A DNA stretch of 64,000 nucleotides from Moringa oleifera. Lineage: Eukaryota; Streptophyta; Magnoliopsida; Brassicales; Moringaceae. Location of the stretch: positions 3,596,001 through 3,660,000 of the forward strand of contig JAJFZO010000407.1 in assembly GCA_021397835.1 (NCBI GenBank). Direction: 5' to 3'. A program made the position numbers and the translations under genes. Position 1 is the stretch's first letter. Each line of letters starts with the position of its first letter. The notes under the pieces are model-generated. The model ran no database searches, was not told the origin of the DNA, and saw only the letters and a list, made by a program, of their open reading frames with translations. This document shows, piece after piece, positions 21,532-33,706 of this stretch.

Positions 21532-24500
21532 TGTTTGGTGGGTGATTAGCGCATGAAGTTCTGTTCTGTATCTTGATTAGGTTATTTTGTTCTCTTTTTG
21601 TTGTAGGAAGCTGTGATGTGCTTCAGTAAACTTGTCATCCCAGGTTGGGTAAATAATAATGCGCATAGGCATGGTTAAGCTGTATTTTGTTGTTTTGTTC
21701 CTCATATGCATATCTCCTCCCTGAATCTTCTATGGCTTCAATGGATGTCTAGATTGCCTTGAGGGAGTATGAAGAGTTCAGTTCTCCATGAAATTGTTCT
21801 AGGGTTCTTGCTCTAAAATGCTCTGGCAGATACTAATGATCAACTTGCTTTTTCCCATGGGAGGATCAGGTGGCCTTGATGAGAGTTGGCAAGGAGGATG
21901 CTGGATCTTGTGAGTATTTATTACTCAAGCTGACTGCCATTTTCAAATCAAACCAAGCAATGAAGTTCTAGGATGATAATGACCCATTATTCCTCCTTGA
22001 ATTTAACTTTTTGGTGGTGAGGACCATGGCTTCTGTCATGGACATCTGTAAAACAAATGGACAATCACACACTCTAGCAGATCAGCGTGAAAATTAACAT
22101 AAAAGTTATTGTCTGTATGTGTACACCTTGGTAGAAGGTCCTGGTTCTTTCAGGAAACGTTGTTTTCATTGGAAAAAGAAAGTCATAAATACTTCCTGTA
22201 ACCGCCTGGAAGCTGTATCTTATATTATATGCTGATGATTCAGATTTACTACAACCTTATAATAAGTTATTCGTCTTGGGATACTCATAATTGTATTAAA
22301 ATGTATTTGGAAACCTGACATATCATAGCCCAATCGTTTCAATACTTACTGTATCATAAATCTTTTATAGGATACTGTCATGTAGCAACTGTATGAACAT
22401 AAGTTACAAAAGAATTAAAGTGTTTTTTGGAAATTATTTGTAAAAATAAGTTAAAACCGAAACGGTTGTAAAAACTCTCTGCTAAAATCGTATAAATTAT
22501 GTTGAAACTTAGATGCTTCTCGAAAATTAGTCTGTGAAAGTTTGAACAAGTAGAGATATGTCCAATTCAATTTCAAATTGTTTGATTCATAGTTAAATGT
22601 TAAAAAGAATTGGAATTCAAATCATTAAAATTTAATTCAAAAGCGTTTGATTTCGATTAAAATTCAATTCAATTTTGATTCACAATTCAACTCAAATTTT
22701 GATTCATAAGCTCATATTCAAATTTGATTCAAAGTTTGAATATATATTTTTTAATAAAATAATTTTAAAAAATTAAATTATTTGAAATTTTTTTAATTAA
22801 TTTAATTAAAACCAAATGATGATGATCTTTGAAACCAAAAAAAATAATAATAATAATGAAGATTGAGCTAAAGAGCCAACTTGTGAACGATTGATAAGAA
22901 GTTCATGAAGGCTGAAGCGAGGAGTTTGGTTATGAAAGGTAAGCTAAGGAGGTAGTTTGTAAAAGGCTGAGTTAAATGAGCTAACTTGTGAACAGCAGAG
23001 CGGGCTGAAAAGTTAATAAAGGCTGGGCTGAGAAGCTGGCATTTTATATATGACCAATATTGTCACCCCTCAAAGTTAGCTATATTTTATATATGACAAG
23101 ATTGAAAATAAAAAATAAAGCACCAGAAATATGATCTGTATAAATAAAAATAATGAAGTAACATGTTTATTTATTTATTATTTGTTTTGCATTATTATTA
23201 TTTGAGCTCCATTAATTTAGTTTGAATTGAATATTATCAAAAAATTTAAAAATTAAGAATATTTAAATTAAAAATAAAATTTTGACTTAAATTTTTTTTA
23301 CAAATATAAAAAAATATTTAAGCTATCATCGTAATTTTTTAATTTTTTAAGTACTAAAAATATATATTTTAAAATTTATAATATCAAAGTTTTTAAAAAT
23401 AATATAATTATTCAAAAAATTATAAAATTTTTTGTAGCCGGTAGTTTAAATATTTTTTTATATATGTAAAATTTTTTAATTTAAGTATCTTAATTTTTGA
23501 ATATTTTAATAACATTTAATTTAAATCAAATTGATAAATCAAAATTTAATTTATTATTTTTAAATACAAAAATTTAATTAGTGATATAAAATAAATATTA
23601 AACCTTTATCCTAAATACTATTAATCAAACGAAATCTTAAACTATAATTAACATAACAAAACCAAAGAGAAATAGCAAGACTTTAGGAAAAAACTAAATT
23701 CTGAAGTAGACATAACCAAGTAATTGAAAATTCTTTTATAAGCTATCTATTTCGACGGAGAACACTTCCGTTTTTTTTTTTTTTTTTTTTTTGCACATTT
23801 TTCATAGCTGGCATCAAATTAAATTTATCATTTTCCTTTTTTTCTTCAACATTTCAGTGTTTTCTTTGTTGCCAATCGAATATGTCCCTTCATCATCCTA
23901 ATGACGTTTTCCATTATGCTTCTCGGTTAGATCCTCCATTATAATTAACGCTAATAGATTTTTTATTATTGCTTTAATCATCAACACCACTTATATTTTT
24001 GCCGCCTGTAAGGTGTAACGGGTTTGGTATCTACCCGATTAAAAATCTCAAATTCGAATTTGATTAAAATATATGTATTTAAATTTATTTTAAATTTTTA
24101 AAAAACTAATTATACTCTTTTTACATTTATTTTCAATTATTTATATATTATTTAAATTTTTTAAAAATCATTTATTATATTTATGTGTATTTTGTAAATT
24201 TTAATAAAATAATAGACATTTTATTCATTAAATATTTATTTCTTAGTTGTTTCATGTAATTAAAATTTAAAATAGATTAACAAATATTAATAAAAATAAA
24301 ATTTAATAATTTTTTGAAATTAGAATTTAAAAATTTAATATAATAAAATTCAAATTAAAAAATTTAATATATTAATATAATTATATAAATAATTTAAATA
24401 ATTAATGAGTATCTAAAATTAAAATTTTAAATTTGATTTAAATCTAATTTGAATATTAAATTTTAAATTTAAACATATTAAGATCTAATTAAATATTAAT

Positions 24501-24880
24501 CAAATGCTTGTCAGAGTTTGATGGAATCGTCGCGTAATCCTGATTCATTGTCATCAGGTGTACATCCTGGACAGGTGTTTGTTTGGTTGGGCGTCGGATC
24601 ATTTCTCTATTTAGAAACTACATTAGGGACTACATGTGTATCTTTTAGTTTTTTTTAAGGTTTTTATATTTTAATGATATTTTATGTTAATTTTATATCA
24701 TAATCATCTTATTTAATAATTACTTGCTCCATTTGATTTTTTCTATTACAAGAAAAATAAGTGGCCCTTTGCTCTCATTTTTTTCTCGTTCTTATGATTC
24801 CTCTGCCATTTTATCAGCATTTATTGACCTTCTTTTTTTATAAGAAAAATATTTATTGTCATAACATTGAACTTATCAAC
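21532..24880. other. SSL-C 3' flank and long AT-rich spacer
   Basis: To about 22000 the DNA is the family's shared 3' flank. After that it is AT-rich, with GATTCAAATTT-like low-complexity sequence at 22560-22740, an imperfect repeat at 22860-23040, and a 22-base T run at 23771-23792. No coding exon or RNA gene is evident. Confidence 0.55.
22860..23045 (+). repeat. Imperfect direct repeats with AACTTGTGAAC core
   Basis: Phrases of the form gag(c/t)(c/t)aacttgtgaac followed by ...ggctga recur at about 22873 and 22978, with further gctga-rich copies between. The block is richer in G than its flanks. It looks like a degenerate minisatellite or a transposon tail; I could not assign a family. Confidence 0.4.
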
Positions 24881-24933
24881 GTGGACCTATCTTGCTTTTT
24901 GGAGTGGACCTATCTTGCTTTTTGGAGTGGACC
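24881..24933 (+). repeat. 23-bp direct tandem duplication upstream of SSL-D
   Basis: A 23-bp unit beginning GTGGACCTATC is present at 24881-24903 and again without change at 24904-24926, followed by a partial third GTGGACC. The region upstream of SSL-E (about 29940-29975) has a single diverged copy, so the duplication is specific to SSL-D and probably recent. Confidence 0.85.
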
Positions 24934-25114
24934 AGGGACTGTAGCTAGCCAATCGTGGCTTCATTGTCCACCCCATATCCAACTTGCATGAATATGAATC
25001 TCTCTCTGTCCATATTAGTTCGTGACTAACTTGTCTTCTTCTTCCTCTCATGTTTTTCAACCGAAAGAGAATAGAAAAAAGCCGAACGACCACGGAAAGG
25101 CTGAGGCAGCAGTA

Positions 25115-25180
25115 CTTAAGGAAAACATGACAGGACACCTCTATCACTGGCGAGGTCACTGCTGATCACAGTGAGGCTTT
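25115..25180 (+). promoter_or_regulatory. SSL-D proximal promoter block
   Basis: The sequence aacatgacaggacac ... actgctgatcacagtgaggc resembles the equivalent block of SSL-E (about 30411-30467) closely and those of SSL-A, B and C more loosely. No strong TATA box is seen between this block and the ATG at 25208. Confidence 0.45.
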
Positions 25181-25207
25181 TCTTGTAGTAACTTTTACAG
25201 TAGAGCC

Positions 25208-27458
25208 ATGACTATGAAGCTGGCAATGCCGGCAGCCGTAGCTGCTGTTGTAGCAATCCTCCTCGCCTTCTTCATCTCCCCCAGTCTGTTTAAGCCGCCT
25301 CGGTTGAAGGGGTCGCTTGACGTTCTCTCTGCTGCAAAAGTTATCTCACTCAGCAGTGTAGGAGCTGTAGCGGGCGAGAGTATCGAGTTCGATAACAACG
25401 GGGTAGGCCCCTACACGAGCGTCGCCGACGGGCGCATCCTCAGATGGGAAGGAGATGCAGTTGGTTGGACTACTTTCGCCATCATCTCTCCTCACAGGTA
25501 TCAAAATTGTCATCAACCCACCTGATCAGGTTTTCTGGAGGTCTTGTGAATTTGGTTTTCTTGCTTAGTTAACTATGGTGTAAAGCTTTGCATCTCAGAT
25601 ACCCGCTTGAGTTGGTAGGCGTGATAGGCATGCCTTCCCTTACATGGAAGTCTCTGGAGTTGGGTTTTCTCGGAACAAGTTCAGTGGTCGTGAACTTGTA
25701 TAAAATTTTGAAAGGCTTTTCCAAAATGATTCTTCTTTTTAATTGAAACGAAGATAGCACTTTGTTCTTAACAGCACACGTAATTAATTCGTTTTTTAAT
25801 TTCTGGCTCTCATGAAACTTTGATTCTTGGCGGGAACTGAAACTGTAGGTACCGTTCATGTCATGCTTCCATGTAGCTTCAGTATAGTTCTTTTTATTGT
25901 TCACGTATATTTGGACTTCTCTTGTAGATCCAGTTAAATTGGGTTTTATAGTATTTATAAGCTTCCAGATGTTGAGCTGATTTCTTGACCTTTTCTTCTA
26001 TAATTTCATGACCTTTTCTCTTCATTCTATTTCTGCCTGCCTACTTGTACAAATCTATGTAAGGAAGACCACCACGGTGTTAGCATAGCAGGGTGTCTTC
26101 AAACAAAAATTCTTAAAACTCCTTGACTTGTCGGATTCCCTGTGGTGAAATTATGGGACTATTGTTCTTGGATTCTTGTTTGATTTAAGTGGACTTAACA
26201 TGAAGTTCTAATGCATCCCATGTTAAAATTAATGATGGGAAAAGAAGCGATTCTATATTGCCCTGGCAAGCAGAGCTTCTTAGCATAGTTGAATGGACTC
26301 ATATAGCTAATGGTATTCTCTTTGTAGTCGCACTTCAGTTTTTGTTGGTTTTAACTGACTGAAGAAGTAATTTTCCAGGCGGAGCTGCAATCAGCCAACA
26401 TCACCTTTCACGGAGAACGTATGTGGGAGGCCATTAGGACTACAGTTTGAGAGGAAAACTGGAGATCTCTACATTGCAGATTGTTACTTCGGCCTCATGG
26501 TTGTAGGGCCTGAAGGTGGTTTGGCCAAACAAGTGATCGGAGAAGTTGAAAATCGGCCCCTTCACTTCACCAATGCTATTGATATTGATGAGGAGAACGA
26601 TATAATTTACTTCACAGATACCAGCAAAGTGTACTACATAAGGTAATCTCTAAGTATAACCCAAATTTATGCCTTGTAGTTGGAGTATCGAGGGTTCTTA
26701 ATCTCGAAGAAATTAAGGGTCGTGGCAAAGGTCGTGCAACGTTATCTTTCTGGGAACCAGGAAGAAATCTGCAAGGAACCATTACAAGCTAACTAGAGAC
26801 TATTTTGTTTCTTGCACAAAGATGGGCGTCGGTTCCTTTTCATCTGTTTTAAGACTAACAACGTTATCTTCTATTATGTATGTGTCTGTGCAGGGATTTC
26901 TTGAAGTTGGGCTTGACCCAAGAGGCTTCAGGCAGGTTTATTAAATATGACAAAGTGAAAAATGAATCAACAGTGTTGATGCGAAACCTAGCTTTCCCTA
27001 ATGGTATAGCATTAAGCAAAGATCGGTCTTTCGTATTAGTTGCCGAATCCACCAGGGCTAGGATCTGGAGGTATTGGCTGAGTGGGCCTAAAACTGGAAC
27101 ACAAGAAATCTTTGCTAACCTTCCAGGACCGCCGGACAATATCAGAAGAAATTCCAAGGGGGAATTCTGGGTTGCCTTGCATGCAAAGGGGACAACTTTC
27201 GGCTCCATTCTTATGTCTAATAAATGGTTAGCTAAGCTTTTGTTAAACACCCTGGACCGCTCTGTAGTTGAGCAACTCTTGGTAGGAGGACAGCCACATG
27301 CCATTGTCGTAAAACTGAGTGAGAATGGAGAAATTCTGGATATCTTAGAAGATAGTCAAGGGAAGACTTTGATATACGTAAGCGAAGCCTACGAAAGGGA
27401 TGGAAAGCTCTGGTTGGGCTCCATATCAACACCTAACACCGCCGTTTACGACCTGTAA
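25208..27458 (+). CDS. SSL-D: strictosidine-synthase-like / APMAP-like beta-propeller protein
   Basis: Exons are 25208-25497, 26379-26642 and 26894-27458 (GT-AG, phase 2 at both), giving 372 residues. The start MTMKLAMPAAV aligns with the other copies. A hydrophobic anchor covers roughly residues 5-25. GES, VCGRPLG, GDLYIAD, FPNG, PPDNIRR and NES are present. Exon 2 begins SCNQPTSPFTENV, closer to A and B (SCTEP) than to C and E (CTKAAS). Exon 3 starts DFLKLGLTQEASGRF, again closer to A and B. It is therefore intermediate in the array and a useful reference for the mosaic structure of SSL-E. Role as for the family; substrate unknown. Confidence 0.9.
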
Positions 27459-29899
27459 TCTTTGGTGGGTGATTAGGTCTTGAAGTTCGGGTCTGTATCT
27501 TGATTATTAGGTCACATATGGTTTTCTGTGTGTACTAGGAAGCTGTTCATGTGTTTCAGTGAACTTGGCTTTGTCCACCCAGGTTGCGTAAATAAAGTCG
27601 CCTTATGGGCATATCGTGGTTGAGCTGTAACCTGTTGTTTTCTTCTGCTGAATCTTCTATGGCTTCAAGAAATGTGCAGGTTGCCATAATGGAGTATGAC
27701 TAGTTACAGTTTGCATGAAATTGTTCTGGGTTCTTGTTCTTCAACTTCTCTGGTTTATGTTCACGATTAGCTTGCTTTTAATTGAGAGGATCGTGTGGCC
27801 TTGGTCAAGCTTACTGATTAAAGTGGTACTGCCCAACTTGCCGACGGGTACCCTAAAAGGAGGGTGGATCTTATTTGATTACACGATGACCACAAGTTTC
27901 TAATCATGAAGCCAAGCAATTAAAGTCATATTCCGCCAAAGCAACATCAGTGCATGATAAAGACCTCTGCCATGGCCATCTGTCTAACAATTGAAAACAA
28001 ACACTTTAGCAGATCACATGTGAAAATTAGACATGTGTCTGTCAAATTAAACACCTTGGTAAAAGCTATATTTTATAGAAAACAGAGAACAGAAAATCAT
28101 AAATAAATCTCTTGATGTGAAAGCTATATTTTATATTATGACATGATTCAGTTCTACTGGAATTAAATATTAAAAGTTGATGATTTAGAATTTTTGGGAA
28201 GACCACACAAAAAATATATTATAATTTTTATACGCTACATATCATACCCTAATTATTTCAATATCTATTAGTAAAAGTCATCATTGAGTTGTGCTCCATT
28301 GGCCCTTTTACAATGCAATAAATTTTAAACTATTGGATGAATAGTTCATTAAAATAAATTAAATGAGTTAATGATTTTATCTCATTTATTTTATTTAATT
28401 TTAACTATATATATATATATATATTTAATTTATCAATACATAAAATAAATCAATTAAAATAATGAATAATTTATATTTTTATTCAATTTATATATTTTTT
28501 ATAAATTTATTCATTTTATAAAAATATAATAATATATTTATTATTTTAGATAAATATTATTAATATTAATTAAAAGTTATCTTATAATTAAACAATAAGA
28601 TATATCACTTGTTAATTTTTTAAATTTTAATATTACACATAAAAATATATTAAATTTATTATATACTTAATTTTATAAAATTTTAAAGCTGTTAGTTCAA
28701 TAATTTTGCATCAATTATTATTGGTATTTATTTAATATATTGAGATTTTCTAATTTATTTATATATATTTTTTAAAAAATAATAAAAATAAGATTATCTA
28801 TTAAATTAATTTACATAAAATTTGTTCGATTGATTTGTATATATCTAATTTAAAACCTATTAAATTAAACTATTTAAGATCCAATAAAATAATTGTCAGT
28901 GTGACTTAATAGATAAATCTCATGAATAAGTTAAGAGTCATATATTTTTTAAATAAATAATCTTGATTTTATTTATTATTATTAAAATTTTACTAAATTT
29001 TGTTACTGATTGAAGTTTAATCTTGGTCTCATGAATCAAATCGATCTGTTCTAATTCATTATTGATCTTAATTATTGATAAATTTATTTATTAAATATAT
29101 ATATAATGTATATATATGTATATCTCTATGTTATGAGTTGAATGGATATAAGTTATTCACTGAGTTCTTTTTGGGTTGAATAATTTCTGTCTTAATTTTT
29201 GCTGCAATGAGGTGAAAGATTAAGGAGGAAAAAACAATCTTTTGCAAGTAGAAGAGATCTCTTTACTCCTTTGGATTACATATGTCGTATAAAAAGTAAC
29301 AATATTTTTTCCATTACATTTGTTGAATCAAAAGGAACAATTTTTTTTTGGATTACATATGTCATAAAAAAAAAGAACAATATTTTATGAAAAAGAAAAT
29401 ACATGAGAATGTCTTCTCACGGCCTATAAAAAACTTATTAATTATTTTTTTTATCATTTTCACATTATAATCATTTTATTTAATAATTATTTCAACAATA
29501 TTGGTCTTGAGTTTGTACATGAGGATCCCTTCAAATTTGTTACTGGAAATTTTTATAATTTTTTATATTTGATTTTTTAAAATTAAATTAAAATATTTAA
29601 CATCATTTAAATTCATATAGATTTAAATAAAAAAAATTTAAAAATTATATTAAATATATAGTATATTTTAAAATCTCGTAAAATTTCTACTTAAATCTTA
29701 AAAAAAGTCAGGACACACCTCAGATTTACTTTTATTTTCCAACATAAATAAAGTGGTCATTCTATCTCATCCTTTTTCTGTTATCTTGTTCTCCACTGTG
29801 TCTTCCGATCTTATCTTCTCATATTTTGTTATTTATTCCCATCATATTTGGTTATTTTTATATCTTGTTAGCATTTAATCACCTTATCTTTTAAAACAA
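27459..29899. other. SSL-D 3' flank and AT-rich spacer
   Basis: 27459 to about 28050 matches the family 3' flank. The rest is AT-rich with TA runs near 28408-28424 and 29095-29125. I see no supported gene or structural RNA. Confidence 0.55.
29270..29385 (+). repeat. Short direct repeat (about 70-bp period)
   Basis: GGATTACATATGTC followed by an A-rich stretch and AACAATATTTT occurs at about 29273 and again at about 29350, separated by gaatcaaaaggaacaat-type sequence. It is an imperfect local tandem duplication in AT-rich DNA. Confidence 0.5.
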
Positions 29900-30759
29900 G
29901 AAAATATATTTTTTTTGCCACAAAATTGAATCATTTATTGGGACCCATCTTGCTTTTTTTGAAATTGGACTTTGTTTGTCATAGCTAATCATCTTGCCCA
30001 CCCTATATTCCAATAAATATCTGAATCGGTGTTGGTCTTTGGTCTTTCAACTGAGGCAATTAGAGGTGGCTAACTTGTATTTTTACTCCTTCTTTCAACA
30101 TGAAGCAATCATACGTCACTGATGATGCTATTGCAATTATTTGTATTTAAGATATATTTTTATAAACATTATATAGTTTTAACATAAAAACAAATAAAAT
30201 ATATTATTTATTAATTTTAATAAATTTTCATTTACCATATATTTTTAAAAAATTTAATACTGTAAAGTGAATGATCTTGATCTACTGTTTTGGGGTTCTT
30301 CATACAGCTTTTCGTACTTAATTTTTAATTTTTTTCTAAAAGTATATCTTTTTCAAATAAAAAAAAGCAAAACAACCAGGAAAAGCATTTGGCGGTGGCG
30401 CCCGTTGCAGAGAACATGTGGGACACGTTCATCAGTGACGAGACCACTGATGATCACACTGACGCCAACTAAAATTTTTACATTTAATTTTTACTGATAT
30501 TTTTAAATTCATTATCAATAATTTATTTAAAATCAACCCGTGTTATTATTTTTTCTAATCAAATAAAAATTAAATCATTCGGTGAAGATATGATGGCAGT
30601 GCTGCTGCCAAACTTTGCTTAAAATGATTTAAGCAAATATTGGGAGGTAATTAATGAATTTTAAATTTTACTTTTTTATTTAATTAATTAACTTTATTTA
30701 AAAGCCTTCCATCATTTTCCAAATATTCTTGTAGAAACTCTGAGAGCAGAGCCTTGACT
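29900..30759 (+). promoter_or_regulatory. SSL-E upstream region, SSL-D-like, with AT-rich insertion
   Basis: The stretch about 29925-30015 (atcttgctttttt ... tagctaatc ... cccaccctata) matches 24880-24980 upstream of SSL-D. A block at 30411-30467 (gagaacatg ... ggacacgttcatcagtgacgag ... tgatgatcacactga) matches the SSL-D promoter block. An AT-rich stretch at about 30468-30590 separates this block from the gene and has no counterpart in SSL-D, so it is probably an insertion. Whether the promoter still works is unknown. Confidence 0.5.
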
Positions 30760-33102
30760 ATGAAGCTTGCGGTGCCAGCGGCCGTAGCTGCGATTGTAGC
30801 AATCCTCGGCGTCTTCATCTCCCCCAGTCTGCATCGGGCCTATAAGCCGCCTCAAATAAAGGGTTGTCGCGACGTTCTTTCTGCTGCAAAAGTTATCTCA
30901 CTCCACAGTGCAGGGGCTGTTGCAGGCGAGAGTCTCGAGTTCGATAACGACGGTGTAGGCCCCTACACGGGCGTCGCCGACGGTCGCATCCTCAGATGGG
31001 AAGGCGATGCCGTTGGTTGGACTACTTTCGCAACCGTCTCTCCTCACAGGTATCAAAATTGTTATTAACCCCCTGATCAGGTTTCTGGAGATCGTGTGAA
31101 TTATTTGAGTTTTTATGGCAATGTTAGGGCTTTAGATGCAATCCTGATCTCGGATACCGGCTTGAGTTGGTGGCTTCGCGATTGACTAGTTCATTTTTCA
31201 GAGATCTGCCATGCCTTCCTTTACATTTAAGTCCCTGAAGTTGGGTTTTCTCAAAACAAGTTCAGCCGTCGTGTACTCAAAAATATTTTGCAAGAGTTTT
31301 TCAAATTTGTTTTTTTTTTATTGAAGCAAAGATGACATTTTGATCATAACAGAACATGTAACTTATTCGTTTTCGATTTCTGGAGTGACTTCCAAGAAAT
31401 TTCAAAGTGAAAGTTCCGACTCTTGTTGGGAACTAGGAACTTCAGGTGCCATAAATCGCTTGCTTCCATGTAGATCCAGTATAATTCTTTATTTCTTTAT
31501 TGTTCACATATATTTAAACTTTTCTTGTAGATCCAGTTAAATTGGTTTTATATTATTTATAAGCCCCAGATGTTAAGCTGATTTCTTGACATTTTGTTTT
31601 TAAAATTTCAAGATCTTTCCAGAAACATTCTTAAACAGATAGAAAATAGATTATTGAGAAGTACTCTTCCTTTTTTCAGGCTGCCTAACTAATTTGTACC
31701 AAACTATTTCAGAAAGACTACCACAGTGTTAATATGGTAGGGCTTGCTCAAACAAAAATTCTCATAACTTCTCGAGTTGTTGGATTGTTATGGTGTAATT
31801 ATTAGAGTATGGGTCTTGGATTTTTGTCAAATTTATGTGAACTTAACCTGAATTTGTAATGCATCCCATGTTAAATCGTAGGAAGAGACGGGATACTATG
31901 TTACAATGGCAAGCAGAGATTCTTAGCATAGTTGAATAGACTCATATTGCTAATGCTATTTTCTTTGTGGTCACAGTTTACTTTTTCTTGATTTTAACTG
32001 ATTGAAGAAGTAATTTTCCAGAGGGGGCTGCACCAAGGCAGCATCAGCGATTAGAGAAAATGTGTGTGGGAGGCCATTAGGATTACATTTTGAGAGGAAA
32101 AGTGGAGATCTCTATATTGCAGATTCTTACTTTGGCCTTCTAGTTGTTGGGCCTGAAGGTGGTTTGGCCAAACAAGTGATTGGAGAAGTTGAAGATCGGC
32201 ACCTTCACTTCACCAATGCTATTGACATTGATGAGGAGAAGGATATAATTTACTTCTCAGATACCAGCGAGAAGTACTACATAAGGTAAACTAAGCTTAA
32301 CCCAAATTTATGCCTTCTATGTGGAGTATCAAGGCTTAGTTGTCTTGAAGAAATTAAAGGTGGCAGCGACGGTCATGTACCCTTCACTGTTCAGGTTTAT
32401 CTGAACCAGGAAAAAGTCCAGAAGAAATCATTTGAAGCTATCCAGCTGACTGCTTAGCCTCTTGCGAAAAGATGGATGCATTTTTTCTGTCTCTGTTTGG
32501 TCAAGACTAACAACTTTTATCGTTCTATATTCTGCAGGGAATTATTGGAAATGGTCTTGAACCACGACTTCTCAGGCAGGTTAATTAAATATGACAAAGT
32601 AAGAAATGAATCGACTGTGTTGATGCGAAATCTTGGTTTCCCCAATGGTGTAGCGCTAAGCAAAGATCGGTCCTTTGTATTAGTAGCTGAAGCCATGCGG
32701 GGTAGGATTTGGAGGTATTGGCTCACTGGCCCTAAAGCCGGAACACAAGAAATCTTTACCTACCTTCCTGGAGGGATAGACAATATCAGAAGAAATTCCA
32801 AGGGGGAATTCTGGGTTGCCTTGCATACAAAGGGAACAACACTAAATGCCTATCTTACATCTTATAGATGGTTGAGTAAGCTTTTGTTTACTAGCCTCGA
32901 TGAATCTCTAATTCGCCATATCTTGGCCGGAGGACAGCCAAATGCCATTGTTGTGAAACTGAGTGAAAATGGGGAAATATTGGATATGTTAGAAGATAGT
33001 GAAGGGAAGACTTTGAAGTATGTCAGCGAAGCCTATGAGAAGGATGGAAAACTCTGGTTCGGGTCAATAACAACACCTTGGATTGGTGTTTATGACCTGT
33101 GA
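30760..33102 (+). CDS. SSL-E: mosaic strictosidine-synthase-like / APMAP-like protein
   Basis: Exons are 30760-31049, 32022-32285 and 32538-33102 (GT-AG, phase 2 at both), giving 372 residues. The codon that aligns with the paralogues' ATG is TTG (30754-30756), so translation should start two codons downstream at ATG 30760. The anchor MKLAVPAAVAAIVAIL is kept. Exon 1 resembles SSL-D (ISPSL, DVLSAAKVIS, GVGPYT, ILRWEG). Exons 2-3 resemble SSL-C (CTKAASAIRENV, RHLHFTNAIDIDEE, ELLEMVLNHD, YLPGGIDNIRR). A three-residue HRA-type insertion precedes the YKPP motif. FPNG, DNIRR and NES are present; exon 2 has FSDTS instead of FTDTS. No frameshift or stop is seen, so it is probably functional if the promoter works. 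Confidence 0.88.
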
Positions 33103-33622
33103 TGTTTGGTGGGTGACTTGCTCTTGAAGTTCTGTTCTTGATCTTGATTATGTTATTTTGTTCTCTTTTCCGGTTGAACTTTCTTTGTCAGGTCAAGTGT
33201 TTGTAACGGTACTGGTCTTAAGCAGCATTGTTCAGTTGCTTAATCTCTATATTTTGAAGTGTAGTCCAGGTTTCTTCAAGTGAGTTTATCGCCAACTCTT
33301 GTTTCATGAGATTGTTCTGGGTAATCTCTGGTAGATGTTTATAATCAACTTGCTACTGAAACATTCTCCGCTGGATGTATTGGAAGTTTTAGCAATAATG
33401 AGCAGCCAATTGCGTATTCTGAATAAATTATTTCGAAACATGCATCCTTTGCTTGTAGCATACCCAGGTCACACCAAATATATGTCCCAAGATAAGAATG
33501 GTGATCAATCATATTTTCTTTTTAGGAAATGATCCATACTTGCTAAAATGAATTAGCCATATTTATCAAGAAAGATATCCATGTAGATATCATACCCAAA
33601 ACAAATATTTTCATATACATAC

Positions 33623-33632
33623 ATATATAAAT
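33623..33632 (+). promoter_or_regulatory. TATA box of SSL-F
   Basis: TATATAAATA about 75 bp before the ATG at 33707 is a good plant TATA match at a plausible distance. The surrounding upstream DNA is unlike the SSL-A to E promoters. Confidence 0.55.
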
Positions 33633-33706
33633 ATGGATTCTTCTAGTTGTGTTTGGTACCATAGAAAAGGATAGAACCCAAATTTTCTTCTGTCAAAATT
33701 CTGGCC

